Of a stretch of 64,000 nucleotides of DNA, positions 33,959 to 43,150 are shown in pieces. The notes beneath the pieces are model-generated. The model was not told where the DNA came from. It saw only the letters and a program-made list of their open reading frames with translations, and did no database searches. A program made the position numbers and the translations under genes. The stretch is taken from the NCBI RefSeq assembly GCF_000296505.1, contig NZ_JH815210.1:62001-126000 (forward strand). Reading direction: 5' to 3'. How positions within the stretch are numbered: position 1 is the stretch's first letter; each line of letters starts with the position of its first letter. This stretch comes from Schaalia turicensis ACS-279-V-Col4 (lineage in GTDB: Bacteria; Actinomycetota; Actinomycetes; Actinomycetales; Actinomycetaceae).

Positions 33959-34852
33959 ATGACGGACAACAGCAAATACATTGTTCGCGCCGGCTCAACA
34001 TCGCACGGCTCGTACGAAACCGACCTGGATCCTAAGCGGGCTGGCTGGGAATGGTCCTCGCTACGCGTGCTCAATCTTCCTGACGGCGAAACAATCACCG
34101 TCGAAGGTGACGAGACAGAATACCTCGTGCTTCCACTATCGGGCGGATGCACAGTTAAGGTAGAGAACGAAGAATACGAGATCAAGGGACGCGAATCCGT
34201 GTTTACTGACATCACGGACTACGCCTACATTCCGCGAAACACGGACATCACGATCACCGCATCCGGACACGCCCGCATCGCCCTACCTGGCGCCAAAGCT
34301 ACCAAAGACCTCTCGCCTCGCTACTGCCCCCGCGAAGAAGTGGGCACCGGTCTTCGTGGCGCCGGCCCCTCCTCTAGGCAGGTCAACAATTACGCGCTGG
34401 GCAACACGGTTGAAACCTCGCACCTACTGGCCTGCGAAGTGCTAACACCGGGCGGAAACTGGTCTTCCTACCCCCCTCACAAGCACGACGAGCACAACGA
34501 AGTTGAGCGCGAACTTGAAGAAATCTACTACTACGAAATTCGCCGCGGAGACGCAGGCCGCGAAGGCTTTGCAATCCAGAGGATCTACCCCTCCCCCGGA
34601 CACGACATTGACGTCTGCACCGAAGTTCGTGACCGCGACATCGTGGTAATGCCCTACGGATACCACGGTCCCTCAATCGCAGCACCCGGTTACGACCTCT
34701 ACTACCTCAACGTAATGGCAGGGCCGGCAGAAGACTCTGTGTGGCTCATGACCGACGACCCCCACCACACATGGGTGCGTCAAACGTGGGAAACCCAAGA
34801 GGTTGACCCCCGCCTGCCGATGACCCCCATGAACCCCTCCGACTCTGAGTAG
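33959..34852 (+). CDS. iolB: 5-deoxy-glucuronate isomerase
   Basis: 297 residues with the IolB/KduI double-cupin fold. KYIVRAGSTSHGSYETDLDP opens the protein. The second cupin carries the metal site HKHDEHNEVERELEEIYYYE (near 170-185) and later DIVVMPYGYHGPSIAAPGYDLYYLNVM. It converts 5-deoxy-glucuronate to 5-dehydro-2-deoxygluconate, the substrate of IolC. AAGGAG lies 5-6 nt before the ATG. iolD follows after 18 bp, so the two form an operon. Confidence 0.91.
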   Translation: MTDNSKYIVRAGSTSHGSYETDLDPKRAGWEWSSLRVLNLPDGETITVEGDETEYLVLPLSGGCTVKVENEEYEIKGRESVFTDITDYAYIPRNTDITITASGHARIALPGAKATKDLSPRYCPREEVGTGLRGAGPSSRQVNNYALGNTVETSHLLACEVLTPGGNWSSYPPHKHDEHNEVERELEEIYYYEIRRGDAGREGFAIQRIYPSPGHDIDVCTEVRDRDIVVMPYGYHGPSIAAPGYDLYYLNVMAGPAEDSVWLMTDDPHHTWVRQTWETQEVDPRLPMTPMNPSDSE

Positions 34853-34870
34853 CTATAGAAAGAACGCATC

Positions 34871-36781
34871 ATGACCCACCAAGTCCAAACGATTCGACTC
34901 ACGGTCGCGCAAGCCACCATCCGTTTTCTGGTCAACCAATACAGCGAACGCGACGGGATTGAACAACGATTCATAACCGGAGCCTTCGGCATTTTCGGAC
35001 ACGGCAATGTGGCCGGCATCGGCCAAGCACTGCTCCAAAACGAAATCGACCCCGAACCTGACGGCGGCGAGATGCCGTACTACATGCCCCGCAACGAGCA
35101 GGGGCAGGTCAATGCCGCCGCTGCCTACGCGAAGGCATCTGAGCGCATGCAGGCGATGATGTGTACCGCTTCCATTGGCCCCGGCTCTTTGAACATGGTT
35201 ACCGGCGCCGCACTGGCCACCACTAACCGCCTGCCCGTCCTTCTATTCCCCTCGGACCAGTTTGCAACCAGAACGCCCGACCCAGTACTACAGCAGGTCG
35301 AAAACCCGCAGACGTTGGATACGTCGGTCAACGACGCATTCCGCCCAGTTTGCACCTTCTTTGACCGCATTAACAGGCCTGAGCAGTTGTTCCCCTCCCT
35401 CATGCAAGCCATGCGCACGCTCACCGACCCTGCCGACACTGGCGCTGTAGCACTCGCAATGCCGCAGGACGTGCAGGCAGAGGCATACGACTTCCCCGTT
35501 GAAATGTTTGAAAAGCGCGTCTGGCATATTCGTCGCTCGCCCGCCGACCACGCTTCCCTAGAGCGCGCGGCGCAGATGATTCGGGGTGCCAAGCGTCCCC
35601 TTCTGATTGCAGGTGGCGGCGTTATCTACTCCCACGCTAGCGAAGAACTACGAGAGTTCGCTAAAGTCACGGGCATTCCCGTATCCGACACGCAGGCTGG
35701 CAAGGGTGCAATCAACTTTGACCACCCGCAGTCCGTAGGCGGAGTTGGCTCCACCGGTTGCGACGCCGCAAACCACTTGGCCGACAAAGCCGACTTGGTG
35801 ATCGGCGTAGGAACGCGCTACTCGGACTTCACCACCGCCTCCCGCACCCAGTTTAAGAACCCCGATGTGAGCTTCCTGAACATCAACGTCAAGGCATTCG
35901 ACGCCGTTAAGAACAGCGGCGAAATGGTTATTGCTGACGCGCGCGAGGCACTGTCCGCCCTCACAGAAAAACTCGCCAACCACCATGTGGAGGCCGAATA
36001 CGCTGAGGAAATTGCAACAGAAAAGGCCGCATGGGACAAGGTAGTTGACCATTTGACCAACCTTGGCCACGCCCCACTGCCATCCCAGGTAGAGGTATTT
36101 GGCGCCCTAAACGAAATGATGGGCGACAACGACGTAGTGATCAACGCAGCCGGATCAATGCCCGGTGATCTACAGGCCATGTGGCGCGCACGCACCCCCG
36201 TGCAATACCACGTGGAATACGCATTCTCTACCATGGGCTATGAGATTCCCGCGGCTCTCGGCGTGAAAATGGCACTACCGGACTCGCAGGTAGTTTCGAT
36301 CGTTGGAGACGGCACCTACCAGATGCTGCCCATGGAACTAGCCACGATCGCCCAAGAAGGCGTGAAAGTTATCTTCGTCCTGTTGCAAAACTACGGTTTC
36401 GCATCCATTGGCGCACTGTCTGAATCACGTGGTTCGCAACGATTTGGCACCCGCTATCGTGCGGGCGGCGGCACCAGCCACACCGAGGACGGCTGCAAAC
36501 TGGACGTGGATCTAGCCGCGAACGCTCGCTCGTGGGGCATTGATGTGATCGAGGTGCACACCATCGAAGAGTTCAAGGAAGCGTACCACGTAGCCGAGAA
36601 GGCTGAGCGGACCACCATGATTCACATCGAGACTGACCTTTACGGACCAAACCCGCCTTCCAGCTCTTGGTGGGATGTTCCCGTATCGCAGGTATCTCGC
36701 ATCGAATCCACCCAAAAGGCATATGAGGAATACCTGCGCGACCAGGAGCCTCAACGTCAATACACCAAGCCAGCTAAATAG
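34871..36781 (+). CDS. iolD: THcHDO hydrolase (3D-(3,5/4)-trihydroxycyclohexane-1,2-dione)
   Basis: 636 residues, a thiamine-diphosphate enzyme of the acetolactate-synthase fold. GAFGIFGHGNVAGIGQAL near 37, ARNEQGQVNAAAAYAKA-like RNEQGQVNAA near 77 (with the cofactor-activating glutamate) and the ThDP/magnesium motif GDGTYQMLPMEL...LLQNYGFASIGAL (about 479-520) are present. It hydrolytically opens the diketone ring to 5-deoxy-glucuronate, the step between IolE and IolB. Co-transcribed after iolB and closed by a strong terminator. Confidence 0.92.
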   Translation: MTHQVQTIRLTVAQATIRFLVNQYSERDGIEQRFITGAFGIFGHGNVAGIGQALLQNEIDPEPDGGEMPYYMPRNEQGQVNAAAAYAKASERMQAMMCTASIGPGSLNMVTGAALATTNRLPVLLFPSDQFATRTPDPVLQQVENPQTLDTSVNDAFRPVCTFFDRINRPEQLFPSLMQAMRTLTDPADTGAVALAMPQDVQAEAYDFPVEMFEKRVWHIRRSPADHASLERAAQMIRGAKRPLLIAGGGVIYSHASEELREFAKVTGIPVSDTQAGKGAINFDHPQSVGGVGSTGCDAANHLADKADLVIGVGTRYSDFTTASRTQFKNPDVSFLNINVKAFDAVKNSGEMVIADAREALSALTEKLANHHVEAEYAEEIATEKAAWDKVVDHLTNLGHAPLPSQVEVFGALNEMMGDNDVVINAAGSMPGDLQAMWRARTPVQYHVEYAFSTMGYEIPAALGVKMALPDSQVVSIVGDGTYQMLPMELATIAQEGVKVIFVLLQNYGFASIGALSESRGSQRFGTRYRAGGGTSHTEDGCKLDVDLAANARSWGIDVIEVHTIEEFKEAYHVAEKAERTTMIHIETDLYGPNPPSSSWWDVPVSQVSRIESTQKAYEEYLRDQEPQRQYTKPAK

Positions 36782-36798
36782 GCCCCAATAGAACCCGG

Positions 36799-36855
36799 AT
36801 CGGGTGGGATCACGCCATTTTCCTTCTCGGCGTGTCCCACCCGATTCATGTTTTT
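36799..36855 (+). terminator. terminator after iolD
   Basis: ATCGGGTGGGATCACGCC pairs with GGCGTGTCCCACCCGAT (one bulge), followed by TTTTT at 36851-36855. It isolates iolA as a separate unit. Confidence 0.88.
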
Positions 36856-36880
36856 CACGCACAAACAACCAAGCAACATC

Positions 36881-36915
36881 TTTGTCATGACAAATGCCGC
36901 TTACGGTTGTATACT
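36881..36915 (+). promoter_or_regulatory. iolA promoter overlapped by an inositol operator
   Basis: The operator TTTGT-CATG-ACAAA lies at 36881-36894. The -35 ATGACA (36887-36892) sits in its right half, and TATACT (36910-36915) follows after exactly 17 bp. Repressor binding would cover the -35 box. Confidence 0.72.
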
Positions 36916-36973
36916 GTAGCCGTCGACGGGATCATCTTCCCGCTTTTCCAATAGTGCACAAAGAGGTTCGCAG

Positions 36974-38467
36974 ATGAAAACTATTAAGCATTGGGTCGAC
37001 GGAAAGTACTACGAAGGCAACCCTATTGCCACGCTTGACGTTGAAAACCCCGCCACGGGTGAAGTCGAAGGCACCCTACTGGAAGCATCCGGTGAGGACC
37101 TTGACCACGCCGTAGAAATCGCTAAGAAGGCACAAAAAGAGTGGGCTAAAGTGCCGCTAGCCAAGCGCACTGCAATCATGTTCCGTATGCGCCAACTGGT
37201 TCTCGACCACCAAGACGAGATGGCTCGCCTGATTGTTGCGGAGCACGGCAAGAACTACTCGGATGCAATCGGCGAGATTCAGCGCGGACGCGAAACCCTC
37301 GATTTTGCGACCTCGATTAACGTTGCGCTCAAAGGCGAGTACTCATTTGACGTCTCCACCGGCGTGGACATCCACAGCATCAGACAACCGGTTGGCGTTG
37401 TTGCCGGTATTTGCCCGTTCAACTTCCCGGCCATGGTTCCCATGTGGATGCACCCGCTGGCGATTGCCACCGGCAACGCGTTCATTTTGAAACCGTCCTC
37501 AGCCACCCCCTCCGCCGCATTGCTTACTGCAGAGCTGTACAAGGAAGCTGGCCTTCCCGACGGCGTATTCCAGGTACTATCTGGCGACCGCTCACTGGTG
37601 ACGAACATTTTGGAACACCCCGGCATTGACGCTGTGTCCTTTGTTGGCTCAACGCCAGTTGCACACATTGTGCAGGACACGGCAACCAAGCACGGCAAGC
37701 GCGTTCAGGCACTGGGCGGGGCAAACAACCACGCCATTGTCATGCCGGACGCAGACCTTGATTTTGCCGCACAGCACATCTCTGCGGCTGCTTTCGGAGC
37801 GGCAGGCGAACGTTGCATGGCACTGCCCGTAGTTGTAGCAGTTGGCGGGATCGGCGAAAAGCTCGCCGGCCTCGTGAAGAAGCATGCTGAGAAGATCCAC
37901 GTTGGCGAAGGCATGGGCGAAGGCGTCGAGATGGGTCCGGTCATCTCCGCAAAGGCTAAGGAACGCATCACCGGCCTCATTGACGATGCAGAAAAGCGTG
38001 GCGCGAAGGTTGTACTCGATGGCCGCAAGCTAGTTGTTGAGGGCTACGAGAACGGCCACTTCCTCGGCCCAACCATCCTCGACGACGTGCCGTTGGACTC
38101 ACCGGCATACTACGAAGAGATCTTTGGCCCCGTTCTTGTGATCGTCCATGCGGACACCTACGACGAGGCAATCAAGATCGTAAACGCTGTGGAGTTCGGC
38201 AACGGTTCAGCAATCTTTACCAATGATGGTGGTGTTGCCCGCCGCTTCAGCCTAGATGTGGAGGCCGGCATGGTTGGCATCAACGTGCCGATCCCAACCC
38301 CGGTTGCCTACTACTCGTTTGGCGGCTGGAAGCAGTCCTTGCTTGGCGACATGCACATCCACGGCCCCGAGGGCGTGAAGTTCTACACCAGGGCAAAAGC
38401 AATCACCTCACGCTGGCCGTCTGAACAGACCTACGAAGCAACCATGTCTTTCCAGCGCGAAAGCTAA
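36974..38467 (+). CDS. iolA: malonate/methylmalonate-semialdehyde dehydrogenase (acylating)
   Basis: 497 residues of the aldehyde dehydrogenase superfamily. The NAD site GSTPVAHIVQDTATKHGKRVQALGG is present with FVGSTPVA near 222; the catalytic cysteine is in AAFGAAGERCMALPVVV (about 282). The GERCMA context, rather than GQxC, marks the CoA-acylating MmsA/IolA branch, which turns malonate semialdehyde plus CoA into acetyl-CoA and CO2. It is the last pathway step. It has its own promoter and operator and a terminator hairpin at 38515-38549. Confidence 0.92.
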   Translation: MKTIKHWVDGKYYEGNPIATLDVENPATGEVEGTLLEASGEDLDHAVEIAKKAQKEWAKVPLAKRTAIMFRMRQLVLDHQDEMARLIVAEHGKNYSDAIGEIQRGRETLDFATSINVALKGEYSFDVSTGVDIHSIRQPVGVVAGICPFNFPAMVPMWMHPLAIATGNAFILKPSSATPSAALLTAELYKEAGLPDGVFQVLSGDRSLVTNILEHPGIDAVSFVGSTPVAHIVQDTATKHGKRVQALGGANNHAIVMPDADLDFAAQHISAAAFGAAGERCMALPVVVAVGGIGEKLAGLVKKHAEKIHVGEGMGEGVEMGPVISAKAKERITGLIDDAEKRGAKVVLDGRKLVVEGYENGHFLGPTILDDVPLDSPAYYEEIFGPVLVIVHADTYDEAIKIVNAVEFGNGSAIFTNDGGVARRFSLDVEAGMVGINVPIPTPVAYYSFGGWKQSLLGDMHIHGPEGVKFYTRAKAITSRWPSEQTYEATMSFQRES

Positions 38468-38514
38468 AACGCTTCCTCGCGAATAGTAGAAAGCTGAGAT
38501 AGCCGAATACTGGC

Positions 38515-38549
38515 ACTGCCCTCGCCACCTGTACCGTGGCGAGGGCAGT
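38515..38549 (+). terminator. terminator after iolA
   Basis: ACTGCCCTCGCCAC pairs perfectly with GTGGCGAGGGCAGT (14 bp, 7-nt loop), about 50 bp beyond the iolA stop. No long T-run. Confidence 0.75.
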
Positions 38550-38629
38550 TCATGTTGTAGCACGATTCCTGAGCCGCTCGATCGGAGTCTCGACGAATTC
38601 GAACTACCAAACTTAAACGAATAGGGGCT

Positions 38630-38932
38630 CTATTCCTTCAGATTCGCACATGAGCCTCGATCAATAAACTTCGGCTCGAACACCACACTATTGGAGAGGT
38701 CTTCAACGGACTTCGCGCGTGAGGCATCAACCAACAGATCCACGCATTGGCGTCCCATCTGCTCGCGGTCCGTTGAGACCTCCGACAAATCAAACGCCGT
38801 ATCAGCCGTGTAACCGATCTGGTTACCCATCGTCACAATCGAAAAATCGCGCGCAACCTCAAGCCCTTGATCCGCGGCAAAACCGATCACCCCCTCCGCT
38901 ACCGGCATGTTGTCAGTAATAATCACAGGATT
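38630..38932 (-). pseudogene. C-terminal fragment of a LacI-family regulator
   Basis: The last ~100 codons are the effector-domain tail of a LacI-type repressor: NPVIITDNMPVAEGVIGFAADQG, FSIVTMGNQIGYT, STDREQMGRQCVDLLVDA and VVFEPKFIDRGSC. The DNA-binding half is gone. The upstream part of the open frame reads into an unrelated gene fragment on the other strand, so the deletion junction lies near 38940. Confidence 0.72.
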
Positions 38933-38950
38933 GCGTCTGCCTGAATCTTC

Positions 38951-39208
38951 ACAGCAGAGATGGCGTTCGCTGCGATCTTCACCGACGCGATAGCTGCCCG
39001 GGATATCGCTCTGATACGCAGGCGTCTGCTCGCCGAGACGGCCGATGCGGCAAGCACTCGTCAAGACGTCTATTCGCGCTCCGAGGTGCGTTACGTCTCT
39101 TCCGTGGACGCGCCTAAGCTGCGCACCCAGGCCGATGAGGCGGCCAAGAAATACCGCCTTCTGGATACGAAAATCCAGCAGCTGAACTGGCTGACCGAAC
39201 TTAACTAA
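38951..39208 (+). pseudogene. C-terminal fragment of a DIP1984-family gene
   Basis: AIAARDIALIRRRLLAETAD, ASTRQDVYSRSEVRYVSSVD, AAKKYRLLDTKIQQLNWLTE: these blocks match the coiled-coil-like C-terminus of the DIP1984 family. The N-terminal half is missing, cut at the same point where the LacI fragment ends on the other strand. Confidence 0.65.
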
Positions 39209-39588
39209 AAAGACTCGTTGGTAGTCTCGCGATTTTGGCGAGCGTCACCGCGGCCGACGGTTTCGGCCACATGGCAGTCCGACATAAGCCAGGACTAGGG
39301 CGTTCATGCCGCCCCAAATCACTCAGGGCTTATGCGCGGCGCACAAGAGCACTACGCGAGAGCCTGGCATGGCTCACTGATTTACTACCGGACGCTGAAA
39401 AATCGCGAGGCGAGGGTGGGGTCGGGGATCTGTCTTTTAACTTTTAGATTGAAGACCAAGCTATGGTGAAAGCAGTTTCGTGTAAAGTTGCAAAGTATCA
39501 GTGATTCAGTTCAAGGAGGGGCTGGGTCATCGCTTTGTTAACTAGCAAAAACTCCTCGTATTGAGGAACCGAGTACGGAAAAGCGAAG
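39209..39588. other. intergenic, upstream of the kinase-epimerase-dehydrogenase trio
   Basis: No gene is supported. An 11-bp inverted repeat (CTCGCGATTTT at 39226-39236, AAAATCGCGAG at 39399-39409) brackets about 180 bp, compatible with a small degenerate mobile element. The last 100 bp are AT-richer and should hold the araB promoter, but no clear hexamers were assigned. Confidence 0.4.
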
Positions 39589-41256
39589 ATGCCAGAAACT
39601 AAGTATCTAGTCGGTATTGACTTTGGAACACTATCTGGGCGTGCTGTTGTGGTTCGCGCAGACAATGGTGAAATGCTTGGCACTGCTGTTGCCGAGTATC
39701 CGCACGGTGTCATGGACGAGACGCTGGATAGTGCTGATGGCCAGGCGCTGCCGCCTAGCTACGCGTTGCAGGATCCGGGCGATTATGAGTACGTTCTTCG
39801 CCGTGTAGTTATTGGAGCCGTCAAGGACGCCGGAATCGATCCCACTCGTGTGGTCGGAATTGGCGTGGACTGCACGTCGGCAACCATCTTGGTAACGGAT
39901 AAATACGGCGTGCCGCTTTGCAAGAAGCCCAAGTATGCGAATAATCCGCATTCTTGGATCAAGCTGTGGAAGCATCACGGTGCGCAGGAGCAGGCAGACC
40001 GTCTGGTTGCCGCCGCTAAGGAGCGTAACGAGCCTTGGCTGGCCCGTTACGGTGGAGTCCTTTCTTCCGAGCTACTGCTGCCGAAGGTCCTGGAGACCTA
40101 CGAGAAGGCCCGCGACGTTTACGACGGAGCTTCTTACTTCGTCAACTTGATGGACTGGCTGACCTGGAAGCTGACAGGAAAATTGACTTACGCGGCTGGC
40201 GACTCAGGCTACAAGCGCATGTACCAGGATGGCCATTACCCTTCGCAGGAATACCTGGAATCGGTTTCTAAGGGCTTCGGTACTGTTTTCGAGGACAAGA
40301 TGTCTGGCCCGATCCTGCCGCTGGGAGCCAAAGTTGGTGGTTTGCATAGCGAACCTGCAGCAATTCTGGGACTGCCTGAAGGAATTGCAGTCGCTTCTGG
40401 CAATATTGACGCGCACGTTGTTGTTGCTGGTGCTAACGCCGTCAAGCCTGGTCAGTTGACCGCCATCATGGGCACCTCCAGCTGCTACGTAGTTAACGAT
40501 AAGGAGCTACACGAGGTTCCTGGCGTCTTCGGAATTGTCGACGGCGGTGCTGTCGATGGTGCTTGGGGTTACGAGGCAGGCCAGACGGCAGTTGGCGACA
40601 TTTTCGCGTGGTACACCGAGAACTGCATCCCTGTAAGGTACGAGGATCTCGCCAAGGAGAAGGGCGTTTCCGTCCACGAGCTGCTCGGCGAACTAGCCAT
40701 GCAGCAGAAGATTGGCGAACACGGTCTAATCGCACTGGATTGGCATAACGGCAACCGTTCAATTCTTTCTGACTCGCGCCTTTCAGGCACGATCATGGGC
40801 TTGACCCTAGTTACAAAACCAGAAGAGATCTACCGAGCACTACTCGAGTCGACCTGCTTCGGTGCGCGCGTGATTATCGAAAACTTTGAGCAGTACGGCG
40901 TCAAGATCGACGAGATTGTTGCCGCAGGTGGTCTGCTGAAGAACGAGTTCTACATGCAGATGCTCGCGGACATCACCCGCAAGCCGATCACGATTTCGAC
41001 GGCTCCGCAGACTGGCTCCTTGGGTGCTTGCGTCTTCGCTGCCACTGCCGCCGGTATCTACCCATCGGTATTCGAAGCTGCTGAGGCAATGTCCCAGACC
41101 GAGCAGTACAAGTACAAGCCGAACGAGCCCAGCTCCAAGGAGTACGACGTGGTCTTCAGCTTCTACAAGGAACTGCACGATCACTTCGGGCGTGACGAGA
41201 CCGACATCATGGCAAGGATGAAGGCATTCCAGAGCGAGCAGAAGGAAAAGAAGTAG
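39589..41256 (+). CDS. araB: ribulokinase-like FGGY kinase
   Basis: 555 residues, the AraB length. The N-terminal phosphate-binding motif is VGIDFGTLSGRAVVV, followed by PHGVMDETL, PSYALQDPGDY, IGVDCTSATILV and the substrate-region KLWKHHGAQEQADRL. The second domain has MGTSSCYVVND and VAAGGLLKNEFYMQM. It phosphorylates a ketopentose (L-ribulose in the reference enzyme), but it may act on another sugar because no L-arabinose isomerase (araA) is nearby. It is the first gene of a plus-strand operon with araD and a GpsA-like gene. Confidence 0.86.
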   Translation: MPETKYLVGIDFGTLSGRAVVVRADNGEMLGTAVAEYPHGVMDETLDSADGQALPPSYALQDPGDYEYVLRRVVIGAVKDAGIDPTRVVGIGVDCTSATILVTDKYGVPLCKKPKYANNPHSWIKLWKHHGAQEQADRLVAAAKERNEPWLARYGGVLSSELLLPKVLETYEKARDVYDGASYFVNLMDWLTWKLTGKLTYAAGDSGYKRMYQDGHYPSQEYLESVSKGFGTVFEDKMSGPILPLGAKVGGLHSEPAAILGLPEGIAVASGNIDAHVVVAGANAVKPGQLTAIMGTSSCYVVNDKELHEVPGVFGIVDGGAVDGAWGYEAGQTAVGDIFAWYTENCIPVRYEDLAKEKGVSVHELLGELAMQQKIGEHGLIALDWHNGNRSILSDSRLSGTIMGLTLVTKPEEIYRALLESTCFGARVIIENFEQYGVKIDEIVAAGGLLKNEFYMQMLADITRKPITISTAPQTGSLGACVFAATAAGIYPSVFEAAEAMSQTEQYKYKPNEPSSKEYDVVFSFYKELHDHFGRDETDIMARMKAFQSEQKEKK

Positions 41257-41259
41257 TAA

Positions 41260-41958
41260 ATGCACATTTCTGATTTTTCGTCTGATATCCGCGACCGCAT
41301 TCAGTGGACTCGCGAGAAGGTGGCAAAGTTGCACGCCGAACTGCCGGCAAACCAGTTGGTTGTATGGACGGCGGGCAATGTCTCCGAGCGCGTTGAGGGT
41401 GAGGACCTGTTCGTCATCAAGCCTTCGGGTGTCCGCTACGACGAGCTAGAGCCCGGCAAGATGGTGGTCTGCGACCTTGACGGCAACAAGATCGACGACG
41501 ACACCTCGAAGGGTCTGAACCCGTCGTCGGACACTGCCGCTCACGCATATGTCTACCGCCACATGAGCGAGGTGGGCGGGGTTGTGCACACGCACTCGCC
41601 GTACGCCACCGCTTTTTCTGCCGTGCGCAAGCCCATCTCGTGCGTGCTGACCATGATCGCCGACGAGTTCGGCGGTGAGATCCCTGTTGGGCCGTTCGCG
41701 ATCATCGGTGACGACTCGATTGGCAGGGGAATCGTCGAGACGCTCAAGTCTTCGCGTTCCCCAGCCGTGCTGATGGCAAACCACGGCCCCTTCACTGTGG
41801 GCCAGGACGCAACCGCAGCCGTGAAGGCGGCGGTGATGGTGGAGGAGGTCGCCAAGACCGTGGCGATCGCTAATTCCTTGGGCGGGGCGGTGCCGGTTGA
41901 GTCCGATGCCATCGACAAGCTCTGGGAGCGCTACCAAAACGTCTACGGCCAGAACTAA
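41260..41958 (+). CDS. araD: L-ribulose-5-phosphate 4-epimerase-like class II aldolase-family enzyme
   Basis: 232 residues. GNVSERVEGEDLFVIKPSG (N-terminal fold and phosphate site), the zinc-binding HTHSPYATAF near 108-117 with a third histidine further on (MANHGPFTVG near 170), and the internal substrate loop GLNPSSDTAAHAYVYR. Such enzymes epimerise L-ribulose-5-phosphate to D-xylulose-5-phosphate, or cleave related sugar phosphates. Starts 3 bp after the kinase stop. Confidence 0.85.
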   Translation: MHISDFSSDIRDRIQWTREKVAKLHAELPANQLVVWTAGNVSERVEGEDLFVIKPSGVRYDELEPGKMVVCDLDGNKIDDDTSKGLNPSSDTAAHAYVYRHMSEVGGVVHTHSPYATAFSAVRKPISCVLTMIADEFGGEIPVGPFAIIGDDSIGRGIVETLKSSRSPAVLMANHGPFTVGQDATAAVKAAVMVEEVAKTVAIANSLGGAVPVESDAIDKLWERYQNVYGQN

Positions 41959-41985
41959 AGCTTCAATCAATAGCAAGGATTTGTT

Positions 41986-43047
41986 ATGGCAACGATGGTT
42001 GTTTTGGGTAGTGGAATTATGGCCACCGCTCTATCATTCCCGGTCACTGAGAACGGCCACGAGGTTCGCCTTGTCGGCACGCATCTTGACCGCGAGATCA
42101 TCGATTCAATCCAGAAGACCGGGGTGCACCCGAATCTTGGCCTGAAGGTCAACGAGAACATCAAGGCTTACCAGCTTGAGGACGTCGCCGAGGCATTCGA
42201 GGGTGCCGACGTCGTCATGTGTGGCGTTAACTCGTTCGGTATCGAGTGGATCGCCGAGCAGTTCAAGACCCTGCTGAAGCCGGGTCAGAAGCTGCTTTGC
42301 GTGACTAAGGGCATGCGCGCAGACGAGGACGGCACCTTGCATCTGCTGCCAACCATTATCCAGAACGCGCTACCCAAGGAACTTGTAGATCAGGTTTCTT
42401 GGAACGCGATTGTTGGCCCGTCGATTGCTGGCGAGGTTGCCGTTCATCACGACACTTGCGTCGTGTTCTGTGGCCACGATCAGGACGATCTGGATTATCT
42501 GGCTGACATGTTCCGTACGGATTACTACCACGTGTGGACGTCTCTGGATTTCGTCGGCCACGAGACCGGCGCTGCAACCAAGAACATCTACGCGTTCGCT
42601 GCCGGCTTCGCCAAGGGCATGCTTGAGGCGGCAGGCAAGGAGAACGACAAGTACGTCATGTACAACTACTCCTCGGCGGTGTTTGCCCAGGGCGCTAAGG
42701 AGCTGATCCACTTCATCAAGCTGATGGGCGGCGATCCGAATACAGGCATCGGTCTGGGTGGCGTTGGCGACATGTTCGTCACCTCCATGGGCGGACGCAA
42801 CGTGAAGGCCGGCACTTTCGTCGGCCAGGGCGTGCCGTTCTCTGAGGTGCGTAGCGTCCACATGAAGGGCGTGACGCTGGAGGGCGTTGCCGCCATTTCG
42901 GTGGTTGGTAAGGCACTGCGTGCGCTGACAAAGCGTGGTGTGATCAAGGAAGAGGACTTCCCGCTCTGCCGCTTCCTCTACTCGGTTGTTGAAGAGGATC
43001 ATCCACTGGAAATGCCATGGGATAAGTTCTTTGCGAACCTCAAGTGA
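41986..43047 (+). CDS. GpsA-type NAD(P)-dependent sugar-phosphate dehydrogenase
   Basis: 353 residues with a Rossmann start (VVLGSGIMATAL), then CGVNSFGIEWIA, VTKGMRADEDGT, IVGPSIAGEVA (the conserved catalytic-lysine region of glycerol-3-phosphate dehydrogenases), ATKNIYAFAAGFAKGM and GIGLGGVGDMFVTSMGGRN. The fold is that of GpsA, which normally interconverts dihydroxyacetone phosphate and glycerol-3-phosphate. In an operon with a ribulokinase-like and an epimerase-like enzyme it more likely oxidises a phosphorylated polyol or pentulose intermediate. It ends with a good terminator; the spacing after araD is 27 bp. Confidence 0.8.
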   Translation: MATMVVLGSGIMATALSFPVTENGHEVRLVGTHLDREIIDSIQKTGVHPNLGLKVNENIKAYQLEDVAEAFEGADVVMCGVNSFGIEWIAEQFKTLLKPGQKLLCVTKGMRADEDGTLHLLPTIIQNALPKELVDQVSWNAIVGPSIAGEVAVHHDTCVVFCGHDQDDLDYLADMFRTDYYHVWTSLDFVGHETGAATKNIYAFAAGFAKGMLEAAGKENDKYVMYNYSSAVFAQGAKELIHFIKLMGGDPNTGIGLGGVGDMFVTSMGGRNVKAGTFVGQGVPFSEVRSVHMKGVTLEGVAAISVVGKALRALTKRGVIKEEDFPLCRFLYSVVEEDHPLEMPWDKFFANLK

Positions 43048-43065
43048 GTTAAGCTCTAGTCAATA

Positions 43066-43099
43066 AAAGGCTGCCCTGCCAAACTGGAGGGCAGCCTTT
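43066..43099 (+). terminator. terminator of the araB-araD-gpsA-like operon
   Basis: AAAGGCTGCCCT pairs perfectly with AGGGCAGCCTTT (12 bp, 10-nt loop) 18 bp after the stop. Confidence 0.85.
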
Positions 43100-43150
43100 G
43101 TCTGTCTAGCGCCATTCGTGGCTTATAGGACAAAACGTGTTGGTTTTTGT

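Noticed and set aside
33605..34215. Two minus-strand ORFs overlapping the iolB control region
   Set aside because: They run through operators and iolB and have no recognisable domains.
39235..39447. 70-codon ORF after the DIP1984 fragment
   Set aside because: Arg-rich, no Shine-Dalgarno and no homology; it lies within an inverted-repeat-flanked stretch.
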